In this document: in pieces, positions 5,869 to 10,871 of the stretch
Layout of the letters: each line of letters begins with the position of its first letter
How positions within the stretch are numbered: position 1 is the stretch's first letter
Assembly (NCBI GenBank): GCA_021818605.1
Contig: JAKAUH010000160.1
Location: forward strand, 1-10,871
DNA: 10,871 nucleotides
DNA from: Planctomycetota bacterium
GTDB taxonomy: Bacteria > Planctomycetota > Planctomycetia > Isosphaerales > Isosphaeraceae
Reading direction: 5' to 3'
Made by a program: the position numbers and the translations under genes
Notes under the pieces: model-generated
Databases searched by the model: none
Told to the model about the DNA's origin: nothing
The model's input: only the letters and a program-made list of their open reading frames with translations

Positions 5869-7644
5869 GTGCGCTGGACGCATGCCCTGATTCCCACGTT
5901 GAAGGAAACGCCGGCCGACGCCGTGGCGCCCAGCCATGTCCTGCTCCTGCGAGCCGGCATGATCCGCCAGCTCGGCGCCGGGACCTACACCTACATGCCG
6001 CTGGGCCTCCGCGTGCTCCAGAAGGCCGTGCAGATCGTCCGCCAGGAGATGGACGCCGCGGGCGCGCTCGAGCTGTTGATGCCCGCCCTCCAGCCGGTCG
6101 AGCTTTGGAAGGAGTCGGGCCGGTTCGAGGCTTACGGCGACCTCCTGATGAAGCTCGCCATCAGCGGCGGGCACCAGATGGCGCTGGGACCGACCCACGA
6201 GGAGGTCATCACCGACATCGTCCGGGACCTCATCCGCTCGTACAAGCAGCTCCCGGTCACGCTCTACCAGATCCAGACCAAGTTCCGCGACGAGCCCCGG
6301 CCGCGGTTCGGCATCGTTCGAACCCGCGAGTTCCTGATGAAGGACGCCTACAGCATCGACGCCGACCTCGGCCAGCTCAACACCAGCTACGACAAGATGT
6401 ATGAGGCCTACTGCCGGATCTTCGACCGCTGCGGCCTCCCCTATGTCATCGTTGAGGCCGAGAGCGGACCGATCGGCGGCGACTCGTCGCACGAGTTCAT
6501 GGTCCCCTGCTCCACCGGCGAGGACACCGTGATCTTCTGCGGCAAGTGCGGATACGCCGCCAACCAGGAGCGCGCCGAGATCGGCGGCCATGACCACGCC
6601 GTCCGCACGCCGGATCCCGCCGCGCCGGCGTATGAATCGGTCGACACGCCCGGCAAGCGCACGATCCGCGAGGTCTGCCAGTTCCTCGACGTGCCCGAAC
6701 AAACCTCGGCCAAGCTGCTGGTCTACCTGGCCGACGGCAAGCCGGCCGCGGCGCTGTTGCGCGGCGATCACGAGCTGAACGAGGCCAAGTTCCGGCGGGC
6801 GCTGGGCGCGTCGAGCGTCGAGCCGGCCGACCCCGCGACGATCGAGAAGGCCACCGGGACACCGATGGGCTTCCTGGGACCGGTGGGGATCAGGATCCCG
6901 ATGGTCGTCGACCGGGCGATCGCCGCGATGCCGGCGGTCGTGGTCGGCGGCAACGCGGTGGACGTTCACCTCAAGGGCGTCGTGCCGGGCCGCGACTTCT
7001 CGCTCGAGTCACTCCACGACCTGCGCAACGCCGACGCCGGCGACCCCTGCCCCCGCTGCGGCGGCGCGCTCGAGCGGAAGTCGGGTCTGGAGATCGGCCA
7101 CGTCTTCAAGCTCGGGACCAAGTACTCGAAGTCGATGGGCGCGACCTATCTCGACGAGAAGGGCGCCGAGACCCACATCATCATGGGGTGCTACGGCATC
7201 GGGATCAACCGGATCGTCGCGTCGGCCGTCGAGGCGTCGCACGACGCCAACGGGATCGTCTGGCCGCTGTCGATCGCGCCGTACCACGTCTTGATCGTGC
7301 CGCTCCAGGTCCAGAACGCCGCGCTGATCGAGCGGGCGCTGGCGCTCGAGTCCGCGCTCTCGGCGGCGGGCCTGGACGTCCTGGTCGACGACCGCGACCA
7401 GCGGCCGGGGTTCAAGTTCAAGGACGCCGACCTGATCGGCATTCCGCTCCGGGTGGTGATCGGCGAGCGCGGGCTCAAGGACGGCCAGGTTGAGGTCAAG
7501 TGGCGCGACCAGGCCGAGGCCCGCACCGTGCCCGCCGATTCGGCCGACCGGTCGATCCTCGGGGAGATCGAAGCCAGGAAGCGGCAGCACGATGAGTGGT
7601 GTGCGGAGCGTCGGACGGCGCGGGCCGCGGCGAGGCCGTCATGA
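5869..7644 (+). CDS. proS: prolyl-tRNA synthetase, bacterial type with editing domain
   Basis: Class II aminoacyl-tRNA synthetase that charges tRNA-Pro with proline using ATP, in the cytoplasm. It has 591 residues from GTG 5869 (E. coli: 572). The N-terminus (LKETPADA, 11-18) matches bacterial ProRS closely. Motif 1 is in AGMIRQLGAGTYTYMPLG (29-46), GPTHEE is at 107-112, motif 2 is FRDEPRPRFG (139-148) followed by TREFLMKDAYS (152-162), and motif 3 is GCYGIGINRI (440-449). The insertion (INS) domain, which hydrolyses mischarged Ala-tRNA-Pro, spans about 225-385, and the anticodon-binding domain about 472-570. CxxC pairs Cys224/Cys227 and Cys394/Cys397 flank the INS domain and could form a zinc site; E. 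coli ProRS lacks them. The stop overlaps the next start as ATGA, so proS heads a probable operon with three membrane-protein genes. Confidence 0.97.
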   Translation: MRWTHALIPTLKETPADAVAPSHVLLLRAGMIRQLGAGTYTYMPLGLRVLQKAVQIVRQEMDAAGALELLMPALQPVELWKESGRFEAYGDLLMKLAISGGHQMALGPTHEEVITDIVRDLIRSYKQLPVTLYQIQTKFRDEPRPRFGIVRTREFLMKDAYSIDADLGQLNTSYDKMYEAYCRIFDRCGLPYVIVEAESGPIGGDSSHEFMVPCSTGEDTVIFCGKCGYAANQERAEIGGHDHAVRTPDPAAPAYESVDTPGKRTIREVCQFLDVPEQTSAKLLVYLADGKPAAALLRGDHELNEAKFRRALGASSVEPADPATIEKATGTPMGFLGPVGIRIPMVVDRAIAAMPAVVVGGNAVDVHLKGVVPGRDFSLESLHDLRNADAGDPCPRCGGALERKSGLEIGHVFKLGTKYSKSMGATYLDEKGAETHIIMGCYGIGINRIVASAVEASHDANGIVWPLSIAPYHVLIVPLQVQNAALIERALALESALSAAGLDVLVDDRDQRPGFKFKDADLIGIPLRVVIGERGLKDGQVEVKWRDQAEARTVPADSADRSILGEIEARKRQHDEWCAERRTARAAARPS

Positions 7645-7898
7645 CCCGGATGCCGCCGCTGGCCCGGCTGCCGATGATCCTGCTGGGACTGCTGACGCTC
7701 GGCACCATCGGCGGACCGTTCCTGATGCTGCTGGTCGTCCGCGGCGGCCCGAGCGCCGGCTGGCCGCCCGACCGGCCGGTCGAGTGGATCGTCATCGCCG
7801 CGGTGATGATCTCGGTTGTCGCCCTGTTCGTCGCGTGCATTACGATCGGCCTGTGGTATCCCTGGCCGCACCGCGACCGGGGTCGCGCCGGCCGCTGA
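7641..7898 (+). CDS. small two-helix membrane protein, function unknown
   Basis: This is an 85-residue protein whose ATG (7641-7643) overlaps the proS TGA (7642-7644) by four bases. GAGG at 7632-7635 lies five bases upstream of the start. Two hydrophobic segments, at about 10-33 and 48-71, are joined by a short Gly/Pro-rich loop with PDRPVEW. The tail after WYPWPHRDR (residues 72-80) is basic, which favours both ends in the cytoplasm by the positive-inside rule. An in-frame start at 7596 would lie inside proS without a comparable ribosome-binding site. I recognise no family. Its coupling to proS and its place ahead of two glycan-synthesis membrane proteins suggest an envelope role, but that is inference from position only. 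Confidence 0.75.
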   Translation: MTRMPPLARLPMILLGLLTLGTIGGPFLMLLVVRGGPSAGWPPDRPVEWIVIAAVMISVVALFVACITIGLWYPWPHRDRGRAGR

Positions 7899-7960
7899 GG
7901 TCGGTCTTCGAGTCTCCGCTCCGGCCCCCGGCCGGCGTCCATCTCTTCGGAACCTCGCCG

Positions 7961-9055
7961 TTGTCCACCAATGCCATCATCTGGAGCCTGACGGCCCTCG
8001 GCCTCGTCGGAGCGGGGTTTACCCTAAGCACGCTGCTTGGCGGCCTGGCTCGCCGTTTTGCACCGCGATGGGGGCTGATCGACCGGCCCGGCGGCCACAA
8101 GGGGCACCGCCAGCCAACCCCGCTGGGCGGCGGGCTGGCCATCTGGGCGACGATGGCGATCGTTCTGTTGAGTGGAACCGTCGTTGTGGCTGTGCTGGGC
8201 GACCGGCTGCCGGGCCCGCTCGGCCGGGACGCCTCCGGCGCCCTGAGCCGACTCGGAAGACTGGCCGAGATCTTCGGACTGGCCAGCGCGATCATGGTCA
8301 TGGGGCTGGTCGATGACCTCAAGGACCTCAACTGGCGGTTGCGGCTGGGGATTCAGGTCGGCTGCGCGGTCGCGCTCGCGGCTTCGGGAATCCGGATCAC
8401 GCTGTTCGGCCCGTTCACGCATCCAATGATCGGCGGGACCGTCACCGTGCTCTGGATCGTCGGGCTGACCAACGCCTTCAACATGCTCGACAACATGGAC
8501 GGCCTGACGGCGAGCGTCGGGCTGATCGCGGCGGTCCTGTTCTGTGGCGCGCAGGTCGCCGTCGGCGACAGGTTCGTGCCGGCCGTGCTATTGGTGCTGG
8601 TCGGAGCACTCGGCGGCTTTTTGGTCCACAACCACGCCCCGGCGCGGCTGTTCATGGGGGACGCCGGCAGCAACTTCCTGGGATTCCTGCTCGGCTCACT
8701 GACGGTCGTCGGCACCTTCACCCGCGAGGGCTATTCGGCGTGCAGCGTCCTGGCGCCGCTACTGGTGATGGCGGTGCCGCTGTATGACATGAGTTCGGTG
8801 ATTTTGATCCGGCTGAGCGAGGGGCGCAGCCCGTTCCAGGGGGATCGCCGCCATTTCTCGCACCGGCTGGTGGCCCGCGGCTTGACGCCGCCCCAGGCCG
8901 TCTGGACGATTGATCTGGTGACGCTCGCTGGCGGCCTGGGTGCCCTGCTGCTGCACCGGCTCGACTGGGTCGGCGCGGCGGTGGTGATGGCGCAGACCGT
9001 CTGCCTGCTGGGCGTCGTGGCCGTGCTGGAATTCTCGGCAAGCCGTACGGAGTGA
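7961..9055 (+). CDS. polyprenyl-phosphate N-acetylhexosamine-1-phosphate transferase (WecA/MraY superfamily)
   Basis: Integral membrane enzyme that transfers a sugar-1-phosphate from a UDP-sugar to undecaprenyl phosphate, the first membrane step of a cell-surface polysaccharide. It has 364 residues, close to WecA (367) and TagO (about 358), with about ten hydrophobic segments. Superfamily motifs are intact: GLIDRPGGHKGHRQPTPLGG (38-57), VDDLKD with Asp118, Asp119 and Asp122 (117-122), NAFNMLDNMDGL (171-182), GDAGS (233-237), and the cytoplasmic loop GDRRHFSHRL (294-303). The loop reads HFSHR, nearer to WecA-type enzymes than to MraY, so O-antigen-like, exopolysaccharide or teichoic-type initiation is likelier than peptidoglycan; the sugar is not determinable. 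TTG 7961 is chosen because the first transmembrane helix begins there, but its SD is poor. GTG 7853 is an in-frame alternative overlapping the upstream gene. It is followed after 8 bases by the ligase-like gene. Confidence 0.92.
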   Translation: MSTNAIIWSLTALGLVGAGFTLSTLLGGLARRFAPRWGLIDRPGGHKGHRQPTPLGGGLAIWATMAIVLLSGTVVVAVLGDRLPGPLGRDASGALSRLGRLAEIFGLASAIMVMGLVDDLKDLNWRLRLGIQVGCAVALAASGIRITLFGPFTHPMIGGTVTVLWIVGLTNAFNMLDNMDGLTASVGLIAAVLFCGAQVAVGDRFVPAVLLVLVGALGGFLVHNHAPARLFMGDAGSNFLGFLLGSLTVVGTFTREGYSACSVLAPLLVMAVPLYDMSSVILIRLSEGRSPFQGDRRHFSHRLVARGLTPPQAVWTIDLVTLAGGLGALLLHRLDWVGAAVVMAQTVCLLGVVAVLEFSASRTE

Positions 9056-9063
9056 GTAAGTCC

Positions 9064-10871
9064 ATGTCCAGACGCGGGGCGAGGACCTCGGGCACTTCCA
9101 GCCCCGGCCGGGCGCGGCGACCCGGACCGAATCCTGATCCCGGCCGGGCCGACTCGCCCCGCCCGGCCAATCGCGGCGGCAGGGATCCAGCGGAGCGGGC
9201 CCGGATGGGTGAGCTGGCCCGCCGCGCCGCGCTCGGGCTGACCGCCGCGTTGCTCGTCGCCCGTGCGTACACGACCAGCGAGCCCGACATGGACCGAGGC
9301 GCCGGCGGCGGACTCTTGTGGGTCCTCGCCCTTCTGGTCATCGCGGGCGTGGCGATCTTCGCCGGCATGATCGGCGGCCGGTTCCGGTTCCGCTTCTCCT
9401 GGACCGACCTGGCGGTCGTCGCGCTGATGGGATTCGTCGCCGCGAGCGCCTATTACGCCCTGGACCATCGGCCCGCGATCAGCCTGGCGTGGGAGTGGGC
9501 CGGGTTCGGGGGCGCCTACCTCCTGTTGCGCAACCTTCCGCGCACCCGGGCCGAGTCGTCGGCCCTGGCCGCGGCGATGGTGGCCACGGCCTTCGCCGTC
9601 TCGGTGTACGGGTGCTACCAGTCGGGCGTGGAGATTCCCCAGATTCAGCGAGAATACCAGCGCAATCCGGCGCAGTTCCTCCTGCGGCATCCCGAGCTGG
9701 GCATCATGCCGGGCACCACGCAGCAGCTCGTGTTCGAGCGGCGGCTGCTCGGCTCCAACGAGATCACCTCGACCTTCGCGCTGGCCAACTCGCTGGCTGG
9801 GTTCCTCGTCGGGCCGCTGGTCGTCCTGTCGGCCGCGTGGCTGGGCGGATTGCGCCGTCGCGAGGGCCAGGCGACGCCCTGGGGCGCGCTTTTGACCGCG
9901 CTGCCGGTGATCCTGGTCCTGCTGATTGTGCTGATCCTGACCAAGAGCCGCTCGGCATACATCGGCCTGGGGGCCGGCCTGGCGGTCGTCGTCTGGCAGC
10001 TCGTTCGGGAGATACCGCGGCGTCGGATCGCCTGGGCGGCCGGAATCAGCGGGCTGGTCGTCGCCGGGCTCATCGCCGCCGGTCTGGCGACGGGGCGCCT
10101 CGATCGCGAGGTCCTCACCCAGTCGACCCTGTCGCTCCGGTATCGCTGGGAATACTGGCAGGCGACCTGGAAGGTCATCACGGGCGGCGCCCGCGAGCCC
10201 CTCGAGACGGCGAAGGCCGCCATCATGCGCCCGGGCGTCGGCCCGGGGAACTTCCGCGCGGCGTATTTGTTTTACAAGCTTCCCCAGGCCAGCGAGGAGA
10301 TCCTCGACCCGCACGAAATGTTCCTCGAGGTCTGGGCAACCGCGGGCTTCTGGGCGTTTGTGTCGCTGGTGGCGGCGCTGGGCTTCGGGCTCTGGAACAT
10401 CGTCGTGCCAGCGCGCGGAAAGGACCCCGGCCGGTCCGACGGCAAGCCCGGCTCACCCGTACCCGGTGAATCAGCGAAGACGGCTTCTCGGGACATCCAC
10501 GACCCCGACGGCCATGCCCCGCCGCGAGGAACTTCGTGGCTGATCGCCGCGGCCGGGGCGGGTTGGCCGCTGGTGATCGCGCTCGGCATGATGAACCTGT
10601 TCGAGAGCGACATGTTCGCGCGGTGGCTGATCCTCGGAGCGAGCTGGCTGATCGCCGTGATCGGGATCCTGCCGCTCTGGTCGAGCCGGCCGCTCCCGGC
10701 GATCGCGCTGGGTGGCGCGGTCGTGGCGGTCGCGGTGAACCTGCTCGCCGCGGGCGGAATCGGCGTCCCGACCGTCGCGCTGGCCTTCTGGGCGTTGCTG
10801 GCGCTCGGGTTGAACCTGCGCGACGACCGCGCCTGCGGCCGGCTCCGCGAGGTGGACAGCCGGGTTCCACC
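9064..10871 (+). CDS. O-antigen ligase/polymerase-family membrane protein (3' end outside window)
   Basis: An open frame of 602 codons runs from ATG 9064 off the window end with no stop. The first 47 residues are Arg/Pro/Gly-rich and probably disordered and cytoplasmic. Many transmembrane segments follow. The Wzy_C-type core shows FALANSLAGFLVGPL, then LTKSRSAYIGLGAG (Thr293, Arg296), and a large outer loop with LSLRYRWEYWQATWKVI, RPGVGPGNF and DPHEMFLEVWATAGF (Asp415, His417). This matches O-antigen ligase/polymerase proteins, which transfer or polymerise undecaprenyl-linked glycans at the periplasmic face; the usual His-Asn reads His-Glu here. A hydrophilic linker of about 48 residues (about 445-492) interrupts the C-terminal helices. 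ATG 9205 (residue 48), with GGAG at 9192-9195, is a good alternative start. The adjacent lipid-carrier sugar transferase supports a role in the same polysaccharide pathway. Ligase and polymerase cannot be told apart. Confidence 0.85.
   Translation, partial: MSRRGARTSGTSSPGRARRPGPNPDPGRADSPRPANRGGRDPAERARMGELARRAALGLTAALLVARAYTTSEPDMDRGAGGGLLWVLALLVIAGVAIFAGMIGGRFRFRFSWTDLAVVALMGFVAASAYYALDHRPAISLAWEWAGFGGAYLLLRNLPRTRAESSALAAAMVATAFAVSVYGCYQSGVEIPQIQREYQRNPAQFLLRHPELGIMPGTTQQLVFERRLLGSNEITSTFALANSLAGFLVGPLVVLSAAWLGGLRRREGQATPWGALLTALPVILVLLIVLILTKSRSAYIGLGAGLAVVVWQLVREIPRRRIAWAAGISGLVVAGLIAAGLATGRLDREVLTQSTLSLRYRWEYWQATWKVITGGAREPLETAKAAIMRPGVGPGNFRAAYLFYKLPQASEEILDPHEMFLEVWATAGFWAFVSLVAALGFGLWNIVVPARGKDPGRSDGKPGSPVPGESAKTASRDIHDPDGHAPPRGTSWLIAAAGAGWPLVIALGMMNLFESDMFARWLILGASWLIAVIGILPLWSSRPLPAIALGGAVVAVAVNLLAAGGIGVPTVALAFWALLALGLNLRDDRACGRLREVDSRVP

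Noticed and set aside
5794..6969. 391-codon minus-strand open frame antisense to proS
   Set aside because: Asp/Arg/Val/Ala-rich shadow of the conserved ProRS frame, with no motif or ribosome-binding site.
7895..7960. CTG start at 7895 for the transferase, overlapping the upstream stop as CTGA
   Set aside because: CTG starts are rare, there is no good SD, and it would add 22 non-family residues ahead of the first transmembrane helix.
8731..10314. 527-codon minus-strand open frame antisense to the transferase and ligase genes
   Set aside because: It crosses two well-supported plus-strand membrane-protein genes and is dominated by Arg/Gly/Pro/Gln/Asp, typical of a GC-rich shadow frame.
1..10871. 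CRISPR array, insertion sequence, phage or toxin-antitoxin locus
   Set aside because: No regularly spaced repeats, transposase or integrase motifs, terminal repeats or toxin-like gene pairs were seen on either strand.

Overview
The window is GC-rich DNA that most likely comes from a planctomycete, probably an Isosphaeraceae-like lineage. This rests on strongly G/C-biased third codon positions, a secreted CARDB-type protein whose N-terminus carries a variant of the planctomycete LEPR-xLL sorting motif, Shine-Dalgarno sequences combined with frequent GTG/TTG starts, and a degenerate pentanucleotide repeat of a kind seen between planctomycete genes. The lineage is an inference. No mobile element, CRISPR array, rRNA or tRNA was seen.

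Layout from left to right. Positions 1-187 are non-coding, with a candidate promoter and a small leader hairpin. They precede a 103-residue zinc-ribbon protein on the plus strand (188-499). It converges, 27 bases away, on a minus-strand pair of RNA-decay genes: RNase R (rnr, 527-2893), and upstream of it a YhaM-type OB-fold/HD 3'-5' exoribonuclease (2996-4000). The pair has a well-formed sigma70-like promoter (TTGACC-18-TACAAT on the minus strand, 4119-4148) and a GC-rich, foldable leader of about 110 bases. Just upstream of that promoter, a 15-bp perfect hairpin (4175-4214) closes the next minus-strand gene, a secreted CARDB-repeat protein (4239-5354).

A 514-base divergent intergenic region (5355-5868) follows. 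It holds a strong minus-strand SD in front of a two-codon ORF, a short inverted repeat and a 40-base pentanucleotide repeat. The plus-strand cluster then begins with prolyl-tRNA synthetase (proS, GTG start at 5869, SD AGGAGG). Next come an 85-residue two-helix membrane protein overlapping proS by an ATGA (7641-7898), a WecA/MraY-superfamily polyprenyl-phosphate sugar-1-phosphate transferase (TTG start at 7961), and an O-antigen ligase/polymerase-family membrane protein (from 9064, running off the window end).

Together the genes describe two modules: a compact 3'-5' RNA-decay operon, and the start of a cell-envelope polysaccharide cluster that appears transcriptionally tied to proS. The families are all known. 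I see no clear, wholly new system. The most interesting points are the tandem exoribonuclease operon with its structured leader, the tight proS-to-glycan gene coupling, and the small membrane protein between them.
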